Part shown: piece by piece, positions 23,687 through 31,604 of the stretch | Layout of the letters: each line of letters opens with the position of its first letter | Numbering within the stretch: the first letter of the stretch is position 1 | Origin: Arcobacter sp. | Lineage (GTDB): Bacteria; Campylobacterota; Campylobacteria; Campylobacterales; Sulfurimonadaceae | Assembly: GCA_024637195.1 (NCBI GenBank) | Contig: JAGXFN010000015.1 | Span: forward strand, 89,654-153,653 | Direction: 5' to 3' | Length of the DNA: 64,000 nucleotides | The notes under the pieces: model-generated | Told to the model about the DNA's origin: nothing | Databases searched by the model: none | What the model saw: only the letters and a program-made list of their open reading frames with translations | Program-made: the position numbers and the translations under genes

Positions 23687-24007
23687 ATGAACTTCAAAGA
23701 GCAGTGCCTGGCAGACCTGGACGCTGTGTTTTTCAATGATACCGAGTTCACCCTGCCGGCAACGCTCAATGGCGTAGGGCTGTCCGTATTTTTTGACTTG
23801 GACCGCGACGTCATGTTTTCGGGCAGCAGCGGGATGGATACAAATGTAGCCGCCGCAACGCCTACCGTCACCTGCAAACGCTCGGATGCTATAGCAGCTG
23901 AGTTTGGAGATACGGTCATAGTAAACAATATGACTTATTACATCATCGACATCGATCCGCCAAACGACGGGACGGTCAAGATTTATCTTAGTGAGGACCA
24001 GCCATGA
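23687..24007 (+). CDS. Head-tail joining protein (gpFII-like)
   Basis: 106 residues, mostly beta strand: FFNDTEFTLPATLNGVGLSV ... GDTVIVNNMTYYIIDIDPPN. Size and pattern match the lambda gpFII-type connector found in this position. Overlaps the next gene by 4 bases. Confidence 0.6.
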   Translation: MNFKEQCLADLDAVFFNDTEFTLPATLNGVGLSVFFDLDRDVMFSGSSGMDTNVAAATPTVTCKRSDAIAAEFGDTVIVNNMTYYIIDIDPPNDGTVKIYLSEDQP

Positions 24008-24432
24008 GCCGCCGTCAAGAGATCGTCGACATCCTAATGCTTCGCCTTAAGGCAATCAGCATTGTAAACGGATATGCAAACGACCTCGTGACTGTGGACG
24101 AATGGCGCGCCTCCAAGGTTAATGAAAAAGAGATGCCTGCACTTATCCTGCGTGACACCTCCAGCTCAGTCGGCAACCGCGCCAGCGGCTCATCGGATCA
24201 TACTGTGCAGATCGAGATCGACGTCCTTGTCAGCGACAAGTCAACGACAATGGCAAAACTTAGAACAATCCTCGCCGACGTGCTCAAAGCTGTCGGCGCA
24301 GAAAGCGATGACCTGCCTGAGCATCGCACCTATGAGGGTGACGAAATTTTGGCAGAACATCAAGACCACCTGTACGGTGGAGCACGCATGAAATTCACGG
24401 TCGTTTACGACACACCAAGCTGGGAGATATAA
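24004..24432 (+). CDS. Tail terminator-like protein
   Basis: 142 residues with alternating helix/strand (REEIVDILMLRL-like start, VQIEIDVLVSDKSTTMAKLR, ARMKFTVVYDTPSWEI). This is the pattern of lambda gpU-type or P2 gpR/S-like tail completion proteins, lying at the switch from head to tail genes. Family not certain. Confidence 0.45.
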   Translation: MSRRQEIVDILMLRLKAISIVNGYANDLVTVDEWRASKVNEKEMPALILRDTSSSVGNRASGSSDHTVQIEIDVLVSDKSTTMAKLRTILADVLKAVGAESDDLPEHRTYEGDEILAEHQDHLYGGARMKFTVVYDTPSWEI

Positions 24433-24434
24433 AG

Positions 24435-25022
24435 ATGCATACTGCCGAAATACTGCGCAAAATAAACAACCTTATCTCCATTGGCACAGTGACTGAGTCC
24501 AAGAGCGAGCAGGGTCTATCTCTTGCCCGGGTGAAGATACTCGAGCGAGTGACGGACTTCCTGCCCGTGGCGCAGAGTTCAAACAGCTTCAAGACCAAAG
24601 CTTCTCCTGTGCGTGTTGGCGAGCAGGTGCTTGTCTTCTCGCCGTATGGTGAGGGAGACAGCGGGATTATCTTCGGCGCCATCTTCAATAAGGGGCAAAA
24701 AGAGCCCGTCGGCGCAAATGATACGACCGAGATCACGGAGTATGAAGATGGAACGCGTATCAGCTACGATAGTGAAGTGAAAGAGCTCAAAATCCAAGCG
24801 GCAGGAAAAGTCACAATCATATGTGCTACGGCGACTATTACCGCAGATGCTGTCGAAGTTACGAGCGGTAGTGCCAAAGTTACTGCAGACGCTGTGACTG
24901 TGGATAGCGCCAGCATCGATCTTGGAATAGGGGGTACCGGCGTTGTGACAGGAGAATCTATCTGCCCGTTTACCGGTTCTCCGCACTCTGATGTATCAAC
25001 AAATACAAGGAGCAAGAAATGA
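24435..25022 (+). CDS. Baseplate assembly protein V (spike)
   Basis: 195 residues. An OB-fold N-terminus (SKSEQGLSLARVKIL ... VRVGEQVLVFSPYGEGDSGI) is followed by a repetitive beta-helix of short strands (ITADAVEVTSGSAKVTADAV), the puncturing spike of P2 gpV. A GTGV-SICPFTGSPHSD tail may bind a tip ion. First gene of the P2-type tail module. Confidence 0.85.
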   Translation: MHTAEILRKINNLISIGTVTESKSEQGLSLARVKILERVTDFLPVAQSSNSFKTKASPVRVGEQVLVFSPYGEGDSGIIFGAIFNKGQKEPVGANDTTEITEYEDGTRISYDSEVKELKIQAAGKVTIICATATITADAVEVTSGSAKVTADAVTVDSASIDLGIGGTGVVTGESICPFTGSPHSDVSTNTRSKK

Positions 25023-25330
25023 CCCAAGAACTCACCGTCCTCGACTCTATCCGCCGCATTTTATCCACTCCTCTGGGTAGCCGCGTGATGATGCCCGCCT
25101 ACGGCTCGCTTCTCTTCGAGCTGGTTGATCAGAGTGTGGATGATGAGTGGGTGCTTGACGCCATCCGCTATGTTAGTGAAGCTATCGAGACGAACGAGCC
25201 GCGCTGCATTTTAAAAAAAGTGAAGATAAACACCGCAGACACAGCGACTTTCGTGATCGAGTACAAAGAGGGCGAGGTCGAAAATACAGCCCTTATCCCT
25301 TTCGAGGAGGTAGCCGATGCAGCTGCTTGA
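25019..25330 (+). CDS. Baseplate protein W (gp25-like)
   Basis: 103 residues with the gp25/W signature LDSIRRILSTPLGSRVMMPAYG. Wedge component that nucleates sheath assembly. Overlaps V by 4 bases and J by 14. Confidence 0.88.
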   Translation: MTQELTVLDSIRRILSTPLGSRVMMPAYGSLLFELVDQSVDDEWVLDAIRYVSEAIETNEPRCILKKVKINTADTATFVIEYKEGEVENTALIPFEEVADAAA

Positions 25331-26423
25331 TCTGCCAGCACCCGAAGTCCTCGAGCTCTTTAGTTTCGAGACGATAAAAGCGCGAAAACTTGCCCGCGTC
25401 ATTGAGATCATGAAGGCCAAAGACATCGCCTACGTTCCGAGCGAAAGCGACGACTTAATGACTATGATCGAGGCCGATGCTTATGACGAGATGCTGATGC
25501 GTACCCGGATCAACAACGCCGTCAAGTCTCAGCTTCTTGCCTTTGCCAAAAAAGCCGACCTTGATCATCTCGGCACTTCACGGTACGGCGTACCGCGCCT
25601 TAAGGGTTCGCGCCCTTATGCGCTCTTTTCGTTTGCGCTCTCTGCCGCCAGGACTACGAGTACTACCCTCCTTAATGGGCTCAAATTAGGTGACGGAAAA
25701 GCCGCTATCGCTCTGCTTCTCGCAGACGTTGTAATCCCTGCTGGAAGTCTTAGTGCTACCGGCATGGTAGAGTTGCAGGAGTTTACTGAGTCAAGTGTAT
25801 TGAAGACCGAGTCTATCTTGACCCCGCTTCCCTATGTCGCATCTACAACGCAGAGCGAAGCTTTTCACTCGGGCGCAGATGCAGAGGACGATGACAAATA
25901 CCGCGAGCGCATCTGGCTCAGCCGCGAAATGAAGAGCACGGCTGGGTCCATGCTGACCTACAAGTACTTTGCAAAAACAGCAGATGCCCGTATCTCCGAA
26001 GTCGAACTCATCGATGACGAGGCAGGCGTAGTGAAAGTCTATCTTCTCTCAAACACAGGCGCGGCGGACCAGGTTATGATCGACCGGGTCAATGCTGTTC
26101 TGAGTAAAGAAGAGATCCGCCCACTGACCGATGACGTCCAGGTGAGTTCGGCGACCATAGTCGATGTTATCCTAACGGCCGAGATCGTTCTTTACGATCT
26201 CACCTATGAGGCAGGTGTGCGCGCTCTTATCGAAGCCGCTGTCGCTGAGAACACTATGATCTTCGGGCGCAGCTTGAGCCTCTCTAAGATCTATGGACTT
26301 CTTGAGAGCGAGCAGGTCAAAGACGTGATCCTCACAGCACCAGTAGATCCGGTTACGCTCTTGAAAAATGAGGTGATAAACATTTCGGCCCTCAATCTTA
26401 CTTTCACGGGAGCTGCAACATGA
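25317..26423 (+). CDS. Baseplate protein J
   Basis: 368 residues; the Mu gp47/P2 gpJ family pattern is clear in RTRINNAVKSQLLAFAKKAD, DLDHLGTSRYGV and SRYRERIWLSREM-like motif DDKYRERIWLS. Forms the iris of baseplate wedges. Followed by I with 4-base overlap. Confidence 0.88.
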   Translation: MQLLDLPAPEVLELFSFETIKARKLARVIEIMKAKDIAYVPSESDDLMTMIEADAYDEMLMRTRINNAVKSQLLAFAKKADLDHLGTSRYGVPRLKGSRPYALFSFALSAARTTSTTLLNGLKLGDGKAAIALLLADVVIPAGSLSATGMVELQEFTESSVLKTESILTPLPYVASTTQSEAFHSGADAEDDDKYRERIWLSREMKSTAGSMLTYKYFAKTADARISEVELIDDEAGVVKVYLLSNTGAADQVMIDRVNAVLSKEEIRPLTDDVQVSSATIVDVILTAEIVLYDLTYEAGVRALIEAAVAENTMIFGRSLSLSKIYGLLESEQVKDVILTAPVDPVTLLKNEVINISALNLTFTGAAT

Positions 26424-27025
26424 GTCTTCTGCCTGCATATATGAGCGAGCCATGGAAGGCATACGAGGTCATGTCGTTTGAGGACCGTGCTAACATGAGT
26501 CTGGCGCTGTTAAAAGCCTCTCCGGAACTTTGTGCCACGGCTGTTCTGCCATTTTTGGCGTGGGAAGTGGACGTGGACATCTCCGGACTGAGCGAAGCCA
26601 TTTCGAGAAAAGCCATCCGCGCCGCATACGACGCGATGAAATATGCCGGAACTGCCCGTGCCCTGATCGGCCCGGTTGAAGCACTCAGCAGCACGGTAGA
26701 CGTGGTAGAGTGGTTTGACTATGCCGGGCTCCCTTTCCATTTCCGCGTAGAAATAAACGCAAGCGAAGAGGGGCTCAGCTCCGCGCTGATAACTAAACTT
26801 GAACAAACAGCTATGAAACAAAAGAACGCACGGAGCGTGCTCGAGAATATAAAGATCAGCATGCTCAGCCGCGCGACGATGTGCCACGCGGCCTCAGTTC
26901 AGAGCGGCGAGAATGGAACGGTTTACCCATATTTTCCAGGCCCGATTTTGATCTCTACCGTGCAATACCTGGCTGCCGCACACCACGCGGTCGAAACAAC
27001 AATCATCTATCCACAAGGAGCGTAA
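26420..27025 (+). CDS. Tail protein I (baseplate wedge)
   Basis: 201 residues: LAWEVDVDISGLSEAISRKAIRAAYDAM-type core (about 50-75) and an aromatic WFDYAGLPFHFRVEI segment typical of P2 gpI. Partner of J in the wedge. Confidence 0.85.
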   Translation: MSLLPAYMSEPWKAYEVMSFEDRANMSLALLKASPELCATAVLPFLAWEVDVDISGLSEAISRKAIRAAYDAMKYAGTARALIGPVEALSSTVDVVEWFDYAGLPFHFRVEINASEEGLSSALITKLEQTAMKQKNARSVLENIKISMLSRATMCHAASVQSGENGTVYPYFPGPILISTVQYLAAAHHAVETTIIYPQGA

Positions 27026-27028
27026 AAA

Positions 27029-28111
27029 GTGTTTTATACAATTTTGACAGATATCGGAAAAGCAAAGATTGCCAACGCCACAGCGCTTGGCACGGTAGTA
27101 CAGCTGACGCACATAGCGGTGGGCGACGGAAACGGGGTCGAAATCGTCCCCGATGAGACGGATAATATCCTCACGAACGAAGTGTGGCGCGCTGCGCTCA
27201 ATAGTATTGATGTTGATTTGGTAAACCCTGACTGGATAGTCGCGGAAGGGTACATCCCCTCGACCGACGGAGGTTTTACCGTTCGTGAAGTAGGATTGTT
27301 TGACGTGGCCGGTGACATGATCGCTATAGGAAGCTACCCGGATACTTACAAGCCTACATTGGCAAGCGGATCGGCCAAAGACCTTTACATCAAGGTCATT
27401 ATCGAAGTCAGCAATGCCGGTACGGTTGAGCTAAAGATTGATCCTGCAGTCGTGCTTGCAAGCAGAGGTTTTACAGACGCTACTTATTTAAAGAAGGATG
27501 GTGCACAAACAAAAACAGGAACCCTCACCCTTGAGAGCAGCCCTATAATCCCCAACCCGACAGCAGATCAACACCCAGCCTCAAAAATCTACGTTGATAG
27601 TAGAACTCCAACAGGACTAATAGCTATGTGGAGCGGATTAGTCACAGCTATACCTACTGGATGGTTTTTATGTAATGGAGCCAATGGAACACCAGACTTA
27701 AGAGGAAGATTCGTTTATGGTGCAAGTATAAATGGTGATGTAGGAGTTACAGGAGGTAGTGCTGATGCCGTTGTTGTTTCGCACACGCACACTGGTCCAT
27801 CGCACACACACTCTACGCCAAATCACTCGCACACAGCAAGTTCTAATACGACTGGTGACCACACCCACACTATTCCGCTTTATGGGAATTTAGCAAGTGT
27901 TACAGCAAACCCTGCTAGTTCAAGTGCCGCATATAGTCAAACAAGAGCAAGTGGGACAGCAGGAGCACACTCTCACACAATTACGGTGAACAGTGGAGGC
28001 GGTGGAACAACAGGAGTTTCAGGAACTGCTGCAACGGGCTCAACTGGGGTATCTGGCACTGGTGCAAATTTACCTCCATACATGAAACTTGCCTACATTA
28101 TGAAGGCCTAA
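27029..28111 (+). CDS. Tail fibre with collar domain and HxH repeats
   Basis: 360 residues, GTG start. Residues 1-150 are the P2 gpH-type N-terminus (FYTILTDIGKAKIANATALG ... VREVGLFDVAGDMI) that attaches to the baseplate. After ~residue 155 comes a tail-collar domain (GLIAMWSGLVTAIPTGWFLCNG, LRGRFVYGAS) and a His-rich region with repeated HTH, HSH motifs, as in metal-binding fibre tips. Base composition drops to AT-rich from about 27480, so the receptor-binding half appears exchanged. Confidence 0.85.
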   Translation: MFYTILTDIGKAKIANATALGTVVQLTHIAVGDGNGVEIVPDETDNILTNEVWRAALNSIDVDLVNPDWIVAEGYIPSTDGGFTVREVGLFDVAGDMIAIGSYPDTYKPTLASGSAKDLYIKVIIEVSNAGTVELKIDPAVVLASRGFTDATYLKKDGAQTKTGTLTLESSPIIPNPTADQHPASKIYVDSRTPTGLIAMWSGLVTAIPTGWFLCNGANGTPDLRGRFVYGASINGDVGVTGGSADAVVVSHTHTGPSHTHSTPNHSHTASSNTTGDHTHTIPLYGNLASVTANPASSSAAYSQTRASGTAGAHSHTITVNSGGGGTTGVSGTAATGSTGVSGTGANLPPYMKLAYIMKA

Positions 28112-28112
28112 G

Positions 28113-28340
28113 ATGGAAACAATAAACATAAAGATAAAGGATGGAAACGTCTCAATAGAATCTGACTGCTCACACGAGAGCCTATTTAATGCCCTCACCG
28201 TGTTCACAGCATCGGTAGCTATGAACAGCTCGGACACTTTAGACGAGCTGGTTGAGACTATAAAAATTAATGCTTTATCCATTATAGAAAATAGTTATTT
28301 GACAGTAATAAAAAAAGAAGGAGAGCCGAATGACATTTAA
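28113..28340 (+). CDS. Small fibre-associated protein (75 aa)
   Basis: METINIKIKDGNVSIESDCS and on. AT-rich and located in the fibre exchange segment. Overlaps the next gene by 11 bases. No family recognised; may be a fibre accessory. Confidence 0.5.
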   Translation: METINIKIKDGNVSIESDCSHESLFNALTVFTASVAMNSSDTLDELVETIKINALSIIENSYLTVIKKEGEPNDI

Positions 28341-28830
28341 TGATATAAAAACACTAACCTATGTTGGAAATACTATGATAATTAATGGTGTGGAATTTCA
28401 AATTCCAACAACTCTTAACTCAGATATCTCAGCAGTTCAATACCACAAAGGCAGAACAGTTCTTGAAGAGCCATTGATGGTTACGGCGGATAATGTGAAA
28501 TATCAGTATGCAATAGATGAGTGGGTTGAAGCAAAAAGAGTAAGTGGATTACCGCCGGTAGTTACGCAGGAAGATATTAACGTGGCGACCTCGAATGCTA
28601 TACAAAATATGCTTGATACAAAAGCACGGAATTTTAGATATGACGATATCAATTCAATAGGCAAGTATCTTGGATATGACAATGTGTTCAGAGCTCAATG
28701 CGAAAGCCTCGGTCAATGGGCTGCGAACTGTTGGACACTTGCTGGACAGATTGAGGCTGATGTATTGAATAAAGTTAGGCCAATGCCTACTGTAGCAGAA
28801 GTATTGGCGGAGATGCCAGCTTATGTCTGA
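28330..28830 (+). CDS. Probable tail fibre assembly/chaperone-like protein
   Basis: 166 residues. The C-terminal ~90 residues (VATSNAIQNMLDTKARNFRY ... AQCESLGQWAANCWTLAGQI ... PTVAEVLAEMP) match a domain commonly encoded beside phage fibres (DUF4376-like), thought to assist or extend the fibre. AT-rich like the fibre tip. Confidence 0.55.
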   Translation: MTFNDIKTLTYVGNTMIINGVEFQIPTTLNSDISAVQYHKGRTVLEEPLMVTADNVKYQYAIDEWVEAKRVSGLPPVVTQEDINVATSNAIQNMLDTKARNFRYDDINSIGKYLGYDNVFRAQCESLGQWAANCWTLAGQIEADVLNKVRPMPTVAEVLAEMPAYV

Positions 28831-28927
28831 TAAGAAAGACCTGTGCGCTTGGTTTCCTGAGACTTGGAGAGGTGTTGATATAAGTGGATGTTGCGAACGA
28901 CAGAAGAATGAGGACGGGCTGTTATGA
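28823..28927 (+). CDS. Small Cys-containing protein (34 aa)
   Basis: MSDKKDLCAWFPETWRGVDI and on, overlapping the previous gene by 8 bases and the next by ATGA. Three cysteines including a CC pair. Function unknown; the coupling on both sides supports translation. Confidence 0.45.
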   Translation: MSDKKDLCAWFPETWRGVDISGCCERQKNEDGLL

Positions 28928-29268
28928 AAATCCTAACTCTCGAACCAACCCAAGGGAATCGCTACCGGCTGCTCGCCCCGTTCAGATACAAAAACGTGCA
29001 GGTTCCCGCCGGCTTTGTAACAAACGGGGCAAATATCCCACGGCTGCTATGGAGTATCTGGCCGCCAAATAAAAGCGACTTTATGAAAGCGGTTGTCATA
29101 CATGACTATCTCTGTGATAGAGGAAAGTATGCTTTGGCTGATCAGCTTTTTAAAGAGGCACTTCAGGCGGCAGGAGCATCCAAATTCACCGTTTGGCTGT
29201 TCTATACATCGGTGGACATGTACCACCGCATCAAATATCCATCCCATTATAAAAGGAGTTTCTCATGA
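28924..29268 (+). CDS. DUF1353 family protein
   Basis: 114 residues with the DUF1353 signature: VPAGFVTNGANIPRLLWSIW, then AVVIHDYLCD and DQLFKEAL. Family members are common in phage tail regions and of unknown biochemical role; conserved H and D residues suggest an enzyme. Marks the return to host-like base composition after the fibre segment. Confidence 0.75.
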   Translation: MKILTLEPTQGNRYRLLAPFRYKNVQVPAGFVTNGANIPRLLWSIWPPNKSDFMKAVVIHDYLCDRGKYALADQLFKEALQAAGASKFTVWLFYTSVDMYHRIKYPSHYKRSFS

Positions 29269-30398
29269 GTAAAAACAGAGGCGTCGTAGTTGACGTAGTA
29301 AGCACGGGCGCACGCCCGATAAGTGTATCTAGTACCATCCCTTTGGCGCTCGTTCTAACAGCAGATGCCGGCGTAACTGCCGGAACGCACTATTTTGATA
29401 GTGTCAAATCAGCCCTTGCCGATGTAGGTTTTGCGGCGGCTACGGGGGGAAACCTTCTTAAGTATCTCAAGTTCGGTGAAGACAAGTACGGCCTGGTCGT
29501 TCCTCTTATCGTTTCCGTGGCACATGTGGATGTTGATCCGGCTATTGAAAAGTCAAATGTGATCACAGCGGTCAATGCTCTTGCAACAGCACCTTCGCTT
29601 TATGGTCTGCGTCCGGACATCATCGGGGTGGGTGATTATGCCGCCGACATCGATGTACAAAACGCTATCGTTGCGAACTGTGACAAGCTGAAGGCGCGTG
29701 CTTTTGTTGGTCTTGATGCGGTAGATAATGCTGACGCTATCACGAAACGCGGTCTTCTTGGAAGCCGTCGCATCACGCCGGTCTTTACAAACCTTATGGA
29801 CTGGAACACAGTTGCCAGTGCGACAGACGAGTACTCCGCATCTATCGTACTGGCCTATCTTCGCGCCTCAATCGATGGAAGCAAGGATATCGGCTACAGC
29901 TATAGCATCTCTAACCGTGTTATCCCGGCAAGCGGTGTAAAAGTCAACCGTGAGTTCTTGGCAGGTTTTCAAGATGAGACAGATCCGCTTAATGATGAGC
30001 AGATCACATCGTTCATTAATTACTCCGGCATCCGCACCTGGAACTACCAGACATGCGATATCGATGCCATGTGGCAGGATGCCCGCCGTGTCCGCATCTT
30101 TGACCTTGCAAGCTTTGCAGTCATCGACGGGATCATGTGGGCAGTCGACAAAGACCTGGCAGCACTTGACGCGGCACTTGACTCGCTTCGCGCATTTATG
30201 GCGTCTCTTGTCGGGGCTGATGTTATGTTGGGCTTCAACGTCTATCTTGACAAGGACCGCACGACACCGACGGCCATCACAAACGGGGAGTTCTACTTCA
30301 CTATTGAAGCTCAAGAGACTCCAAGCCCCGCACTTATCAAAGTGACATTCGACCGCGTTGACGCTTATTCAAGCGTTGTATATGAACGATTAGCATAA
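29265..30398 (+). CDS. Tail sheath protein (P2 FI-like)
   Basis: 377 residues: RGVVVDVVSTGARPISVSST start, IIGVGDYAADIDVQNAIVAN and a C-terminal region SRAFMASLVGADVMLGFNVYL-type insertion. Contractile sheath subunit, slightly shorter than P2 FI (396). It forms the usual sheath-tube pair with the next gene. Confidence 0.88.
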   Translation: MSKNRGVVVDVVSTGARPISVSSTIPLALVLTADAGVTAGTHYFDSVKSALADVGFAAATGGNLLKYLKFGEDKYGLVVPLIVSVAHVDVDPAIEKSNVITAVNALATAPSLYGLRPDIIGVGDYAADIDVQNAIVANCDKLKARAFVGLDAVDNADAITKRGLLGSRRITPVFTNLMDWNTVASATDEYSASIVLAYLRASIDGSKDIGYSYSISNRVIPASGVKVNREFLAGFQDETDPLNDEQITSFINYSGIRTWNYQTCDIDAMWQDARRVRIFDLASFAVIDGIMWAVDKDLAALDAALDSLRAFMASLVGADVMLGFNVYLDKDRTTPTAITNGEFYFTIEAQETPSPALIKVTFDRVDAYSSVVYERLA

Positions 30399-30409
30399 GG
30401 AGCTGAAAA

Positions 30410-30895
30410 ATGGCAACACGTAAATTACCATCACGACTAAAAGAAGTTAACCTGTTTGTTGACGGTTTCGGGTTTTTGGGAACCGTGGAGAGTTTGTCTC
30501 CTCCAAACCCGAAAACTAAAAAAGAGGTTCAAAATGGGCAGCACATGGACACTGGAATGCTTGAACCTATGGAGTTCGAAGCTGAGCTCAATATTATGAA
30601 TATGATCATCTACAAAGAGATGGCAAAGCTTCAGAAGGCGAAGCTTAAGGGGAAAGGGTCTTATCAGGAAGACGGCGCCAATAAAGCTGCAGTCATCACT
30701 CTGGCTGGCCCGCTCGACATCGACGCCGACCCGTGGAAAAGCGGAGACACGATGAAAGTTAAAGTTAAAATGTATGTGAACGTCTATAACCTGCAGCTAG
30801 ACGGTCAGGAAGTTATCGACATCGATCTTCCGAATTACATCGCAAAAATCGGCGGCACCGATATCTATGCATCGGTCCGCTCGGCGGTGCAGTGA
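30410..30895 (+). CDS. Tail tube protein (P2 FII-like)
   Basis: 161 residues: RLKEVNLFVDGFGFLGTVES, then VKVKMYVNVYNLQLDGQEVI, the major tail tube family pattern of P2 FII (172 aa). AAGGAG precedes it. Confidence 0.88.
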   Translation: MATRKLPSRLKEVNLFVDGFGFLGTVESLSPPNPKTKKEVQNGQHMDTGMLEPMEFEAELNIMNMIIYKEMAKLQKAKLKGKGSYQEDGANKAAVITLAGPLDIDADPWKSGDTMKVKVKMYVNVYNLQLDGQEVIDIDLPNYIAKIGGTDIYASVRSAVQ

Positions 30896-31056
30896 TGAAG
30901 GTTCTAGCCACGCACTATATCTGCATCAAGGACAAGACAGGTAAAGATCTGCTTGTGCTGCGCACCGGCGACGAGAAATCGCTAAACAAAAAAGAGACCG
31001 AGCTTCTTGAAAAAGAGGCCTCCGGAAAATTTAAAATAATCGAGGACGAAAAATGA
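30895..31056 (+). CDS. Small tail-region protein (53 aa)
   Basis: MKVLATHYICIKDKTGKDLL and on, coupled at both ends (TGATG and ATGA). Lys-rich; located between tube and tail chaperone genes. Unknown role. Confidence 0.5.
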   Translation: MKVLATHYICIKDKTGKDLLVLRTGDEKSLNKKETELLEKEASGKFKIIEDEK

Positions 31057-31283
31057 GCAAAGAAATCAAACTATCTGGTGGCAAAGTAGTGAATATGCGC
31101 GCGCCGAAAGTGCGCGACATGATGTTGGTTAAAGACATCTCGAACGATACCGACCGCGAGATCGCGCTCATCGGGAACCTGACAGAGAAGACACAGGAAG
31201 AGCTGTATGAGCTTGATCTTTCGGACTATGTTGTCCTGCAAAAAGCGTTTATTGCTTTTCAATCTGCCGGGTTGAAGATATAG
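31053..31283 (+). CDS. Tail assembly chaperone gpE-like
   Basis: 76 residues: LSGGKVVNMRAPKVRDMMLV ... REIALIGNLTEKTQEELYEL, the P2 gpE/Mu gp41 chaperone pattern that coats the tape measure during tail assembly. Ends in TAG at 31281. A -1 reading frame (31217-31399) continues across this stop and encodes an E'-like sequence. Confidence 0.8.
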   Translation: MSKEIKLSGGKVVNMRAPKVRDMMLVKDISNDTDREIALIGNLTEKTQEELYELDLSDYVVLQKAFIAFQSAGLKI

Positions 31284-31399
31284 TCCGAAGCTGCGCGATG
31301 ATCGGCCACTGGCTTCACTTTAGCTACGGCGACCAGATGGAGATGGAAGTTTCAGTCTGGGAGATGTTTTTGGCGGAGACGGTCGCGATGGCTAAGTAA
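31217..31399 (+). CDS. gpE' extension read by probable -1 frameshift
   Basis: Frame open from 31217, -1 relative to gpE; after the shift it encodes VEDIVRSCAMIGHWLHFSYG and then MEMEVSVWEMFLAETVAMAK, the small P2 GpE'-type pattern (aromatic W, Met-rich helix, W-E). P2 makes E+E' by -1 slippage. Here the best slip candidate is T-TTT in GCT-TTT-CAA (31252-31260), which gives perfect P-site re-pairing but is weaker than a full heptamer. No good start codon with ribosome site serves E' alone. Confidence 0.6.
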   Translation, partial: SFGLCCPAKSVYCFSICRVEDIVRSCAMIGHWLHFSYGDQMEMEVSVWEMFLAETVAMAK

Positions 31400-31577
31400 T
31401 CAAGAGAGTCTTAACAGACCCGGCGACCCCCGCAACAAAGACGATTATAAAAGTAAGAAGCCCCAGAAATGGGTCAAGCAAAAACCCGAAGACGGCAAGG
31501 ACAGCCGCGGCCAAGATTGTGCCGACAAGTCCAACAAAAAAGAGTAGTGCTGATCTGAGCGGATAGAGTCTGTTCAT
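31392..31577 (-). CDS. Antisense small membrane protein (61 aa)
   Basis: Two hydrophobic helices (about 10-31 and 36-57) with few polar residues: LFFVGLVGTILAAAVLAVFG and then LLTFIIVFVAGVAGSV. It is the only gene-like frame in the 200-base gap between gpE' and the tape measure, and runs against the tail operon. A TATAAT (minus strand) sits 7 bases before the ATG, so the transcript might be leaderless. Codon use looks coding. It could be expressed in the lysogen as an exclusion or regulatory membrane protein. Confidence 0.5.
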   Translation of the reverse strand: MNRLYPLRSALLFFVGLVGTILAAAVLAVFGFLLDPFLGLLTFIIVFVAGVAGSVKTLLIT

Positions 31578-31604
31578 ATCATTATTATATCACAGGAGCA
31601 ACAG

